From: Campylobacter sp. CCUG 57310
Lineage (GTDB): Bacteria; Campylobacterota; Campylobacteria; Campylobacterales; Campylobacteraceae
Reading direction: 5' to 3'
DNA: 64,000 nucleotides
Assembly (NCBI RefSeq): GCF_013201975.1
Contig: NZ_CP053845.1
Coordinates: 1,674,001 to 1,738,000 of the forward strand
The position numbers and the translations under genes are program-made. The notes under the pieces were generated by a model that was not told the origin of the DNA, did not search any database, and was given only the letters and a program-made list of their open reading frames with translations. Below are positions 41,921 to 50,731 of the stretch, piece by piece (position 1 is the first letter of the stretch; every line of letters begins with the position of its first letter).

Positions 41921-43617
41921 CAAAAATCCTTGCGGTTGCTAAAATCAACGTCATTTTTAATCATATCCTGAAGCAATACCGATATCTCTTCGCTTCGCTC
42001 CTGCACGATAAGCTTAGTCTTTTCAAGCAAGACATCGTATCTTAACTCGTCCTCGTTGAAATTTTCACCGATTCCAAGTTGCTCTTCGACTTTTTTCTTA
42101 GCGGCTTTAAATTTCTCCAAAGCATCTTCGCTATCGTCAAGATCTATCATATCAGGTAACTCTTCAGGCTCTTCTTCTTTGATATTTTCAACCATTTTTT
42201 CCATGAACGGCACGATGATTTTCTTATAAAATATAAATAATAAAAGCGCGACAAAAAGATACTTCAGTATCGGCAAAAACGGCGTTACGTAAGCATCAAA
42301 AAACGAATTCACCTTACTTGCGGGCGTTTCGTTGCTAGGGCGCTGGAATTCAAAATTGCTAAGCGTAACTTCATCGCCTCTATTTGCATCAAAGCCTACG
42401 GACTGCTTGATAAGTGCGTTTATCTGATCAAGCTGTTCTTTGTTAAGCGGTATGTATTCGATCTCTTTTGTTAAATTTCCGCTCTCATCTTTTTTATTTT
42501 CGTATCTTCCGTCAACCACCACCGCAGCGCTTAAACGCTTGATAGTAGCGAACTGATCCTTGATACGCATAACTTTCTTTGAAATTTCATAATTCGTAGT
42601 TGCCGAGCTTTTGGTATAAAGCTCCTCAAGCTTTTTATCTTCAAGACCCTCAACAGGACCTATATTGCTAACCGCACCAGGCACGCCCTGTACCTCCGGA
42701 GCTTTAGAGCCTTGGCGTTTTTCTTCAATATTTTGCTCGCTTCTGGCGACCGAATTTGGATCAAAAGTCTCGCTTTCGCTATCTTTGCGCGAAAAATCAA
42801 AATCAATCGTAACCTTAGCCACGACCTTATGCATGCCGCCTACGATTGGCGAAAGCACATTCAGTATCTTTTGCTCGAGCGCATTTTCGGCTTCGCGTTT
42901 ATACCTTATCTGCTGAGCGATCATATCGCTATCATAGTCGCCATCCTCTTCGCCTAAAGGAATTCCGTCTTGATTTACGATTTTTACGTTTTGAGGAGTG
43001 AGATTTGCAACCGCCGAAGAGACTAAATTTTTAATTCCCGTAATCTGCTTTAAATTAAGACTCTGTCCGTCTTTTAGATTCAATACTATCGAGGCTGAAG
43101 GAGGAGTCGTTCGCTCCGTAAATAACGTCTCTTTTGGGATTGCTATTCGCACAAGAGCCTTATCTATCGGCGCTAGGCTTTCTATCGTGCGGGCTAACTC
43201 ACCTTCAAGAGCTCTTTGAAATTTGACCTTTTGCTCGGCATCCGTAGCTCCAAATTCCTGCTTGTCAAAAATTTCAAAACCGACTTTATTGTCCTTTAAA
43301 ATTCCCATAGAAGCTACGGAAATTCGCTCTTTATAAACGTCGGCAGTCGGCACTAAGATGGTGCCTTCGTTGTAAATTTTATATTTTACGCCGTTTTTTT
43401 CAAGCTGCTGAACGATAAGCGCGGAATCACTCGGAGAGATGTTTTCAAAAAGTACGCTATATCCGTCATAGCTTTGAGCTTGAGAGCTTTTATAAATACT
43501 AAGAAAGACCAAAAAACCCACGACAAACACAACCGAGCTTGCCGCGATTATACGCTGTTTTAAAGAGAGATTTTGATAAATTTGTCCAATCTGCTGAAAT
43601 ATCGCTTTAAAATCCAT
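41920..43617 (-). CDS. fliF: Flagellar MS-ring protein FliF
   Basis: FliF forms the MS ring in the inner membrane on which the switch and export gate assemble. The 565-residue protein has two transmembrane helices (about 24-42 and 437-457) bracketing a periplasmic region. That region has the ring-building motifs GYSVLFENISPSDSALIVQQLEKNGV, a RALEGELARTIESLAPIDKALVRIAIPKE segment and PPSASIVLNLKDGQSL. The C-terminal tail (NEDELRYDVLLEKTKLIVQERSEEI) is the FliG-binding segment. It is first in fliF-fliG-fliH and starts three bases after hisC; an AGGAA site precedes the ATG. Confidence 0.97.
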   Translation of the reverse strand: MDFKAIFQQIGQIYQNLSLKQRIIAASSVVFVVGFLVFLSIYKSSQAQSYDGYSVLFENISPSDSALIVQQLEKNGVKYKIYNEGTILVPTADVYKERISVASMGILKDNKVGFEIFDKQEFGATDAEQKVKFQRALEGELARTIESLAPIDKALVRIAIPKETLFTERTTPPSASIVLNLKDGQSLNLKQITGIKNLVSSAVANLTPQNVKIVNQDGIPLGEEDGDYDSDMIAQQIRYKREAENALEQKILNVLSPIVGGMHKVVAKVTIDFDFSRKDSESETFDPNSVARSEQNIEEKRQGSKAPEVQGVPGAVSNIGPVEGLEDKKLEELYTKSSATTNYEISKKVMRIKDQFATIKRLSAAVVVDGRYENKKDESGNLTKEIEYIPLNKEQLDQINALIKQSVGFDANRGDEVTLSNFEFQRPSNETPASKVNSFFDAYVTPFLPILKYLFVALLLFIFYKKIIVPFMEKMVENIKEEEPEELPDMIDLDDSEDALEKFKAAKKKVEEQLGIGENFNEDELRYDVLLEKTKLIVQERSEEISVLLQDMIKNDVDFSNRKDF

Positions 43618-43620
43618 TTC

Positions 43621-44721
43621 CTATCTTATAGTCCCCTCTAATTCGCTTAAAACTCTATCATTTTGCCACTGTAGTCCTATCGTGATACGAACGGCATTTA
43701 GTCCATAACTTTTTAAATCACGTAAAATTATACCTTTTTTTAGCAGAATTTGCGCGATATTGCCTGCATTTAGCTCATTAAATTTATAAGTTATGAAATT
43801 TGTATAGCTATTTATGAACTCGATTTGGTTTTTCTTTGCAAATTCTTCATACCTTATCATCTCTTTAAAATTCGCTTCTATCGAGCGCCTTACGAACTCC
43901 TCATCCTTTAGAGCTTCAATCGCCGCTTTAAGACTTAAATTCGTGATATTAAAAGGCGCTCTAAGCTTGCCAAGCTCGCCTATGACGCTAGCGTCTGCGA
44001 TACCGTATCCCACTCGCATACCGCCAAGCCCGTAAGCCTTAGAAAAGGTACCAAGATAAACGGCGTTTTTAAATTTCGCTATAAGCTCGTTTGGTTTTAT
44101 CTCTTTTTTAGCGTCTTTAAATTTTGCAAATTCCTGATACGCGCCGTCGATCACCACAAGCACGTTTTCATCAACTTCGCCAAGAAATTTATATACTTCA
44201 TCCGCATCTACGCACTCGCCAAGCGGGTTGTTCGGCAAGCAAAGAAATATGATAGCAATCTCGTCTTTATGTGCGTTATAAATTTCTCTAAATTCGTTTA
44301 AATCATGTTCTTTGGCTTTGGTTTTATAAATTTTAGTGCCGGTTTGTTTGGCGTAAATTTCATACATAGCAAAGGTTACTCCCGCCATCAGCACGGCGTT
44401 TTTAGCATTTGCCTTTGCATGAACGGCAAACTCTATCACCTGATCGCTTCCCGAGCCTATTATAAGGCACTTTTCATCTACGCCAAATTTCTTTGCAAGT
44501 GCAGCTTTTAGCTCAAAATAGCTATCATCAGGATATAAGCTCATCTTGCTTGCATACTCTCTTATGGCTTCAACGACGGCTTTGCTCGTGCCAAACGGAT
44601 TTTCGTTACTAGCTAGCTTGATCACGTCATTTGCTGCTATGCCAAACTCCCTAACCACAAGTTCAATCGGCTTACCCGCTTCATAGTTTATCAAATTTGC
44701 CAAATTCTCGTTAAATTTCAT
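43621..44721 (-). CDS. hisC: Histidinol-phosphate aminotransferase
   Basis: HisC transaminates imidazole-acetol phosphate in histidine synthesis and in many bacteria also handles aromatic keto acids. The 366-residue class I/II aminotransferase has [44 protein letters not shown], an [13 protein letters not shown] motif and the PLP lysine in [19 protein letters not shown]. It overlaps pheA by 4 bp, so a role in phenylalanine or tyrosine synthesis as a broad-range enzyme is plausible. Both roles fit; the operon with pheA favours aromatic use as well. Confidence 0.92.
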   Translation of the reverse strand: MKFNENLANLINYEAGKPIELVVREFGIAANDVIKLASNENPFGTSKAVVEAIREYASKMSLYPDDSYFELKAALAKKFGVDEKCLIIGSGSDQVIEFAVHAKANAKNAVLMAGVTFAMYEIYAKQTGTKIYKTKAKEHDLNEFREIYNAHKDEIAIIFLCLPNNPLGECVDADEVYKFLGEVDENVLVVIDGAYQEFAKFKDAKKEIKPNELIAKFKNAVYLGTFSKAYGLGGMRVGYGIADASVIGELGKLRAPFNITNLSLKAAIEALKDEEFVRRSIEANFKEMIRYEEFAKKNQIEFINSYTNFITYKFNELNAGNIAQILLKKGIILRDLKSYGLNAVRITIGLQWQNDRVLSELEGTIR

Positions 44722-45797
44722 CTCTCATCTCCTGAAATGTAGCTTCCAAGCCAGGTTATCTCATCACCGAATGTCTTTACCTTTTCAATGGCTCTAACGA
44801 CGTTTTCATCGTCTATATGACCTTCAAAATCTATATAAAAGACAGTCCTAAACTCGCGCTCTTTTATAGGACGGCTTTCAAGCTTGGTTAAATTTATCCC
44901 CTCGTCCCTAAAGGCTCCAAGCAGGTCGGCAAGCCCACCGGGACGGTGATCGGTGCGAGCCAAAATAGATGTTTTATTTCTCTGAGCGCGTTCGTTTTTA
45001 AAATCACTCAATATAAAAAATCTCGTGCGATTTGCCATATTATCCTCAATCGTCTCAAACAAAATCGGCACATTATAAAGCTTAGCAGCAATCTTTGAGC
45101 AGATCGCCGCCGAATTTGGCTCTGTTGAAGCAAATTTCGCAGCCTCTGCAGTTGATTTTGTAGGGATAAACTCGGCACTTGAAAGCAGATGATCATCTAA
45201 AAATTTAAGGCACTGGTTGTATCCTTGCGGATGCGAATAAATACGCTTAATGTCGCCTAAATTCTCGCAAGTACTTGCAAAGCTGTGGTGTATATCCATG
45301 TAAATTTCAGCCACTACTTTAACGCCCTCAAACCTACCAAGACAATCAAGCGTCGCACCAACTGCGCCTTCGGTATTGTTTTCGATAGGCACTACACCGT
45401 ATTTTGCCTCTTTGTGCTTAAGCTTAGTAAAAACCGACTCAATCGTAGCAAGCGGCAGATACGAGCTCATCGCGCCAAATCTACTCTCGGCAGCTTGATG
45501 AGTGTAAGTGCCTTCAGGCCCTAAGTAGGCGACTTTCTCGGGCATTTCAAGATTTCTGCTAACTGCGAAAATTTCAAGATATATCGCTTCGATTGCCGAT
45601 TTGTTTAAGATATTTGAGCCGCTACTTTCAAGGCGGTTTAGTATCGCTCTTTCTCGCTCGGGACGATATATCGAAGTGCCGCTGGTCTGTTTTAGTTCGC
45701 CGATTTTTTTGACAAACTTCATGCGTTCGTTTAATTTTTTTAAAATTTCATCATCAATCTTGTCGATTTCACTTCGCAAATCATTTATATTTTGCAT
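44718..45797 (-). CDS. pheA: Chorismate mutase/prephenate dehydratase
   Basis: PheA makes phenylpyruvate from chorismate in two steps. The 359-residue bifunctional protein has an N-terminal AroQ chorismate mutase helix bundle ([30 protein letters not shown]), a prephenate dehydratase domain ([44 protein letters not shown]) and a C-terminal ACT domain ([26 protein letters not shown]) that senses phenylalanine. It overlaps the HAD gene by 17 bp and hisC by 4 bp. Feedback by phenylalanine through the ESRP motif is expected. Confidence 0.96.
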   Translation of the reverse strand: MQNINDLRSEIDKIDDEILKKLNERMKFVKKIGELKQTSGTSIYRPERERAILNRLESSGSNILNKSAIEAIYLEIFAVSRNLEMPEKVAYLGPEGTYTHQAAESRFGAMSSYLPLATIESVFTKLKHKEAKYGVVPIENNTEGAVGATLDCLGRFEGVKVVAEIYMDIHHSFASTCENLGDIKRIYSHPQGYNQCLKFLDDHLLSSAEFIPTKSTAEAAKFASTEPNSAAICSKIAAKLYNVPILFETIEDNMANRTRFFILSDFKNERAQRNKTSILARTDHRPGGLADLLGAFRDEGINLTKLESRPIKEREFRTVFYIDFEGHIDDENVVRAIEKVKTFGDEITWLGSYISGDER

Positions 45798-46563
45798 TTA
45801 GCTCCTTTAAAAACTCGGAAACATCGACGTAAATTTTATCTACTACGTGTGGCTTAACGCCTGAATTTTTAGTATCCTTTACCTTGCCGCTTAAAACAAG
45901 AGCCGTTTTCATGCCAAGCTCTTTTGCACCCACCAAATCGCCCTTAGCGTCATCGCTGATTATCAAAATATCGTTAAATTTAGCCTTTGTATTTTGTAAA
46001 TTTAATAATTCCAAAGCGGCTTTATAAAACTCTTTGCTTGGCTTTCCGATGACTTCATATTCGCGTCCCGTAGCGTAATTTAGCATCTTGGCTATCGCTC
46101 CTACGCCGGGATAACTTCGATTATTTTTTTTATATACGCTAGTTTCGCTCATTGCAATTAGTTTTGCACCGTTTTGCAAAATTTCTATCATTGAAGCAAA
46201 TTCATCAAATTTAAAGTCATCTCCGCTAGCCACTATCACGGCTTTAGCGAAATTTTCATCAAGCTCATAGCCTAAATTTCTCATTGTTTGTTTGAATTTA
46301 TCAGCTCCAAAGGCTGCGATTTTACAAGGCGGCAAGATACTTTCAAGCACGCAAAAAGGATCTATATAAGCACCCTCTTTTATCGATAGCCCCTTGTTTC
46401 TAAGCTCTGCTAAAAACTCATCGCTTTTAAATTTCGTGTTATTTGTTATGACGACATACGGAATGCTTTGCAAATTTAAAAACTCAATCAGCTCACAAGC
46501 GCCGTTTATGGGGCTTTTGTCACTATCGCTTATCAAAGTGCCCTGAACGTCGATAAATATCAC
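45781..46563 (-). CDS. HAD-IIA family hydrolase-like protein with altered motif I
   Basis: The 260-residue protein follows the HAD-IIA (NagD-like) layout: motif I near residues 5-9, motif II in VITNNTKF near 38, the cap domain in the middle, and the motif III/IV region GKPSKEFYKAA plus ILIISDDAKGDLVGAKELGMKTALVLSGK. Motif I reads DVQGT rather than DxDGT. The nucleophile aspartate (D5) is kept, but the acid/base aspartate two residues on is glutamine (Q7), which should weaken or change phosphatase activity. It overlaps lysA by 4 bp and pheA by 17 bp. The change may be lineage-wide, since I recall a similar motif in C. jejuni. Confidence 0.85.
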   Translation of the reverse strand: MIFIDVQGTLISDSDKSPINGACELIEFLNLQSIPYVVITNNTKFKSDEFLAELRNKGLSIKEGAYIDPFCVLESILPPCKIAAFGADKFKQTMRNLGYELDENFAKAVIVASGDDFKFDEFASMIEILQNGAKLIAMSETSVYKKNNRSYPGVGAIAKMLNYATGREYEVIGKPSKEFYKAALELLNLQNTKAKFNDILIISDDAKGDLVGAKELGMKTALVLSGKVKDTKNSGVKPHVVDKIYVDVSEFLKELNAKYK

Positions 46564-47798
46564 AAAAGATCCTTTTCAAGAGCGATCAGATCTTCAAAAC
46601 TTTCGCGACGCCTAATCAAAAAATCCTTACCGTCTTTTACGCCAACTTCTGCAGCTCTTAAGCGCGTGTTGTAGTTGCTACTCATGCTAAAGCCGTAGGC
46701 TCCTGCTGATTTTACTACGAGCAGATCCTTGCTATCGCAAGTCGGTAAATTTACATTTTTAGCTAAAAAATCGCCGCTTTCGCATACGGGGCCTACCACA
46801 TCGCAAAGACTAAAGTCAAATTTGTCCAAATCCTCTTGCTTGCAGTTGCAGACTACTTGTCCGTCTTTAACTGCAAAAATTTTATGCTCCGCTCCGTAAA
46901 GGCTTGGGCGAAGCAAGTCGTTCATCGCTCCGTCAACCACGACAAAGCGCTTTTGTTTATTAAATTTCTCATACAAAACGCTAGTTAAAAAATACCCACT
47001 ATTGCCTACGATAAATCTACCCGGCTCACAAACGATCGTTACGTCAAGACTGCTTAAATTGCTCAAAATTCCCTGCGCGTACTCATATAAATTCGGCTCT
47101 TTTTCATCACCATATACGATACCAAGTCCGCCGCCAACGTCAAAAAATTTGATATCGATCTCAATTGATTTTAATTCTCTAAGCAGATTTGAAACGACCT
47201 TTGAAGCCTGCACTATAGGCTCTATATCGGTGATTTGCGAGCCGATATGGGAGTGTATGCCGACAGGCTCAAAGAAGGCTGAATTTTTAGCGTGTAAGTA
47301 CATTTTTTTAGCAGTTTTAATATCAACGCCAAATTTATTTTCATTAAGTCCCGTTGAGATGTAAGGGTGAGTTTTGGCGTCTATATCAGGGTTTACTCTT
47401 ATACTTATGCGAGCCGTTTTACCAAGTTCTTTTGCAACCTTCTCAAGACTATACATCTCGGCTTCACTCTCTAAATTTATCATCAAAATTTCATTTTCAA
47501 GAGCGAATTTGAGCTCATCATCGCTCTTACCCACACCGCTAAAAATGATCTGGTATTTTTTAGCTCCCGCCGTCAAAGCTCGCCTTACTTCGCCTTGACT
47601 TACGCAATCAAACCCTGCGCCTAAATTTGCAAGATGCTTCAAAACGCTTAAGTTTGAATTTGCCTTAACGGCATAACAAACCAAAGATTTTCTAGCGTGA
47701 AAAGCCTGCTTTAAAGCCTCATATCTAGCGGCTATATAATCAAAATCATAAACATAAAGAGGGGTGCCGTAAGTTTTGGCTAAATTTGTAAAATCCAT
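46560..47798 (-). CDS. lysA: Diaminopimelate decarboxylase
   Basis: LysA makes lysine from meso-diaminopimelate, the last step of the pathway. The 412-residue fold-type III PLP enzyme has the Schiff-base lysine K45 in VCYAVKANSNLSVL, the phosphate-binding FFDVGGGLGIVYGDE, the CEPGRFIVGNSG substrate motif and the C-terminal VGPVCESGDFLA motif with its catalytic cysteine and the GAYGFSMSSNYN tail. All are standard. It heads lysA-HAD-pheA-hisC-fliF-fliG-fliH-dxs, a run of 4-bp overlaps suggesting one long transcript. AAGGTTAGT precedes the ATG. Confidence 0.97.
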   Translation of the reverse strand: MDFTNLAKTYGTPLYVYDFDYIAARYEALKQAFHARKSLVCYAVKANSNLSVLKHLANLGAGFDCVSQGEVRRALTAGAKKYQIIFSGVGKSDDELKFALENEILMINLESEAEMYSLEKVAKELGKTARISIRVNPDIDAKTHPYISTGLNENKFGVDIKTAKKMYLHAKNSAFFEPVGIHSHIGSQITDIEPIVQASKVVSNLLRELKSIEIDIKFFDVGGGLGIVYGDEKEPNLYEYAQGILSNLSSLDVTIVCEPGRFIVGNSGYFLTSVLYEKFNKQKRFVVVDGAMNDLLRPSLYGAEHKIFAVKDGQVVCNCKQEDLDKFDFSLCDVVGPVCESGDFLAKNVNLPTCDSKDLLVVKSAGAYGFSMSSNYNTRLRAAEVGVKDGKDFLIRRRESFEDLIALEKDLL

Positions 47799-47854
47799 AA
47801 AACTAACCTTGATAGAAATGATTAGATTTTACTGAATTTTCGCCTAAATTTGAC

Positions 47855-48916
47855 TTAACGGTGCTTAAAATAAAGATATAAAGCAACCCCAAATATACAA
47901 ACTATTGGCAACAAGACTCCAAGCTCCGGCAGTATAACACCGTTATGAGCAAATCTCATGAGTACAAATAGAGCACCCCAAACACAAAGTGTTACTATAA
48001 TAAACACAAAACTGGCAAGTGCGAGATTAAAAAATCTACCCGTAACAGGCAAGAAATAATAGATTATAAAAACCATTAGAGGCGCAAAAAACGGAGAAAA
48101 GACTAGATTGTACAAAGTAGTTTTGGCTGCATTTAGCCCAACGCCTTCTTTTTCAAATGCAAATATAAAATCAAGCGCGTCTAAAATAGATATGGAAGAG
48201 CTTGCCTGATAGGCGTTTTCTATGGTTTTTGGCTTAAAACCTTCTAAACTCTCAAGAGTGTCAAAGTGCCTTATATCAAGCCCTTTTGCGCCAAGCTTTA
48301 CGATTTCCGGCATAGTAGTTACATTTACATCTTTAAGTAACCATTTGTTATCGCTAAAGCTTGCTTCGTTACCAAAAGTAGCGCTTAGCAGCTTTCCGTT
48401 AGACACATCAAATATCCTTATGTCTTTTACCGTAGCCGTTACGGGATTAAGCTCTTTGATGTAGATAAATTTGCCCTCGAATTTCAAAAATATATCAGAA
48501 CTAACACGCGAAATTTGAGAAGTTTTCATCAAATTTCTTTGAAATTCGTAGGAGTAGGCAAAGGGGGTAAAATTTAAGCCGACATACATAAGAGTAATCA
48601 CAAGAGCAATGATAAAAGGCGGCTTAATAAGCGTGTTTTTGCTAATACCAAGAGCGTAAAAGCTAACAAGCTCGTTGTTTCTAATCATGCTAAATTTGCT
48701 AACAATCAAGGCGAAAATCAAAGATAGCGGAAGCACGTAATTAACGGCAGTAAGCGATGTCAGCGAGAAATAAAGCAGTCTTAAGTTCGCACTTGTAGGC
48801 ATGTCTTTTAGATTTGTAAGTATATCGATACCCACGTAAAAAAATATGAGGGCTAAAAATATCACAAAAAACGATTTAAAATATAGCCAGCCGACATATC
48901 TTGCGTACAAATTCAC
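47855..48916 (-). CDS. LptF/LptG family LPS export permease
   Basis: The 353-residue protein has the YjgP/YjgQ layout: two or three N-terminal transmembrane helices (about 11-31, 52-75, 98-118), a large periplasmic beta-jellyroll region (about 125-265) and a C-terminal block of helices. It pairs with an LptB ATPase to lift LPS or lipooligosaccharide from the inner membrane. The sequence resembles the LptG side (LYARYVGWLYFKSF, FYALGISKNTLIKPPF coupling helix), but I do not separate F from G with certainty. Start is a GTG with AGGTG upstream. It ends 57 bases before lysA and faces the AT-rich accessory region. Confidence 0.9.
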   Translation of the reverse strand: MNLYARYVGWLYFKSFFVIFLALIFFYVGIDILTNLKDMPTSANLRLLYFSLTSLTAVNYVLPLSLIFALIVSKFSMIRNNELVSFYALGISKNTLIKPPFIIALVITLMYVGLNFTPFAYSYEFQRNLMKTSQISRVSSDIFLKFEGKFIYIKELNPVTATVKDIRIFDVSNGKLLSATFGNEASFSDNKWLLKDVNVTTMPEIVKLGAKGLDIRHFDTLESLEGFKPKTIENAYQASSSISILDALDFIFAFEKEGVGLNAAKTTLYNLVFSPFFAPLMVFIIYYFLPVTGRFFNLALASFVFIIVTLCVWGALFVLMRFAHNGVILPELGVLLPIVCIFGVALYLYFKHR

Positions 48917-49369
48917 TAAAACACCTTCATTAAATTTGTCGAATTCTATCTAATTTAAATTAAATCCAGCCTATTTAAGGATAAATTTTAAGTTTTAATT
49001 TGACAAATAAGATATCCAATCTTCATTTAAAGCACTTTATTTGCAATATGAAATTTAAGCTTATTTTTACAGCTTTTAAGCAATTGGCTTTACAACAAAG
49101 CCAAAAAACAAATAAAAGAAATTTTATCTTGTCTAAATTGATTACTAAAATCTATTAAAAATTTTAGACAAAAGCGGCGACAATAAATTTAGCCTTAGAC
49201 TAGCAACTTTCAGTATGAAATCATTAAAAATTTAACTAATTACTATTTGTACACACTCACTTTCGCAATACCCAACTTCTCTTTTTTATAAATGACAATT
49301 GATTGTTTTGTTTAAAATAGTGTTTTGCAATGATTTTATAACCGTCTTTCAGGTATTGATTTTGCAACA
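48917..49369. other. AT-rich gap of about 450 bp between lptG-type gene and accessory pair
   Basis: No gene is supported. The stretch contains the 5' control region of the LptG-type gene and the 3' tail of the accessory pair. A perfect 8-bp stem-loop TTGGCTTT-ACAAC-AAAGCCAA at 49084-49104 is present without a strong U-run on either strand. Near 49340 a TTTTGCAA motif recurs (49321-49328 and 49358-49365). These could mark an insertion junction, which cannot be confirmed without a comparison genome. Confidence 0.4.
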
Positions 49370-50731
49370 CTAATCCCTTATATTATGCTTTAAAGCATAA
49401 TCTTCTATCTTTTCTTTTAAGTCTTTAGGGAAATACTCTCTATACATTGCAGGTATAGTAGGATTTAGTTTTTTATCCAGTGTTCCTGCTTCATACATTC
49501 TTTTTAACTCTTCGGGGGTATTGTAGTATGGTGCATTAGGATAGCCTTCGGGAGGAGTTAAGGATATTATTTTAGATTCTAGTAGGGTTGAGTCTATGTA
49601 AAGAGAGATGTCTTTGTCGCTCCAATCATCAGGAAATGCAGCATTATACCTCTCAGGATTTTCTTGAAAATCTTTCTTAACATACTCCATAAATTCCTCT
49701 CTTGATCTTTCATCGGCATCCATATCCCTAGGATCAAGTAGTTCTCCTTTTTCTTCAACTAGTTCTCTTAGCCCTCTATGAAGACCGCCGGCAGGATCTA
49801 AAGCCAACCCTCCCCTATTAAAATCCATTATCCAATCCACTCCTATTATCTCGTCCAGATAAGGTATCATACCGTATTCATCTAAAGGCGGGTTGTTGTA
49901 TATAAGTTCTAATTCTTTTGATCTGATTAAGTCTTTTTGTGATCCTGATGTAGTAGATGATGAGGAAAAATATCTGGCTAATACTTTTAAAGCATCTACT
50001 TCTCCCAATTGGGCAGATAAGAATACGGCTTGCCTAGCTCTTGTCTTAAATCCTGAATAGTTAAGTATGGTTGCCCTTGCAAATGATCTTTTATCTCCCA
50101 GCATTCCTGCACATATTCTCCATTCCCCTGAAAACAGTCTTGATTTTAAACTGTCTACATTAGCACTTACCCTATCATATATATCTTCATATTCGGGTTT
50201 AGTAAGAACTCCTTTACTGTCTACTCTAAGCATAGCGTCTTCAGGAATTTCTATCATAGTACATTTTAAGTTACTTCTTTTAATTAAATATATAAACCTT
50301 TCTCTTTTATCTTTTAAGCTTTCATAGTAAGCTTTTTCTTTTTTAGTCCAAGGAGCTATACTTCCTTTTTGAGGTCTTTTATAACTCATATCAAGCCATG
50401 CTTGAAATGAGAGATAATCTGTTTGTCCGTATGAGTCGGGTTTAGGGTTATAGTAGTTTGGTTTATAGTTTATATAAGCAGATGAGTCTAGGATGGCTCT
50501 GGAGTCTAGGAGCATTTGGGATTTTTCTTTTATTCCTTGAGTTCGGCTTTTAAATTTTTCTGCAGGTATTAGTAAATTAGTTTTACTATCAAACTGTATC
50601 TCTCTTCCATTAGGAGCTATAACCGTATAAGTCTCATTACCGTTCACTGAATTTCCTTTTAGATATATTGCTATGATTATTGTTAGAATTATAAATATTA
50701 AAGATATTATTGTAAGTTTATTAAATTTCAT
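49370..50731 (-). CDS. Unrecognised membrane-anchored protein (second gene of AT-rich pair)
   Basis: The 453-residue protein has one N-terminal transmembrane helix (about residues 6-25, no signal-peptidase site evident) and an otherwise soluble body, probably periplasmic. Visible features are a strand region ETYTVIAPNGREIQFDS, a Pro/Tyr-rich stretch (YINYKPNYYNPKPDSYG), a helical stretch ARQAVFLSAQLGEVDALKVLARY reminiscent of Sel1 or ankyrin helices, and a charged C-terminus. Codon use and base composition are more AT-rich than in neighbouring core genes. It overlaps the 1228-residue gene by 4 bp (ATGA), so the two are coupled. I do not recognise the family. A membrane immunity protein or an anchor for the large partner are guesses. 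Confidence 0.8.
   Translation of the reverse strand: MKFNKLTIISLIFIILTIIIAIYLKGNSVNGNETYTVIAPNGREIQFDSKTNLLIPAEKFKSRTQGIKEKSQMLLDSRAILDSSAYINYKPNYYNPKPDSYGQTDYLSFQAWLDMSYKRPQKGSIAPWTKKEKAYYESLKDKRERFIYLIKRSNLKCTMIEIPEDAMLRVDSKGVLTKPEYEDIYDRVSANVDSLKSRLFSGEWRICAGMLGDKRSFARATILNYSGFKTRARQAVFLSAQLGEVDALKVLARYFSSSSTTSGSQKDLIRSKELELIYNNPPLDEYGMIPYLDEIIGVDWIMDFNRGGLALDPAGGLHRGLRELVEEKGELLDPRDMDADERSREEFMEYVKKDFQENPERYNAAFPDDWSDKDISLYIDSTLLESKIISLTPPEGYPNAPYYNTPEELKRMYEAGTLDKKLNPTIPAMYREYFPKDLKEKIEDYALKHNIRD

Noticed and set aside
49084-49104. Perfect stem-loop considered as a terminator or attachment site
   Set aside because: No U-run follows on either strand and no duplicate was found on the other side of the accessory pair, so neither role is supported.
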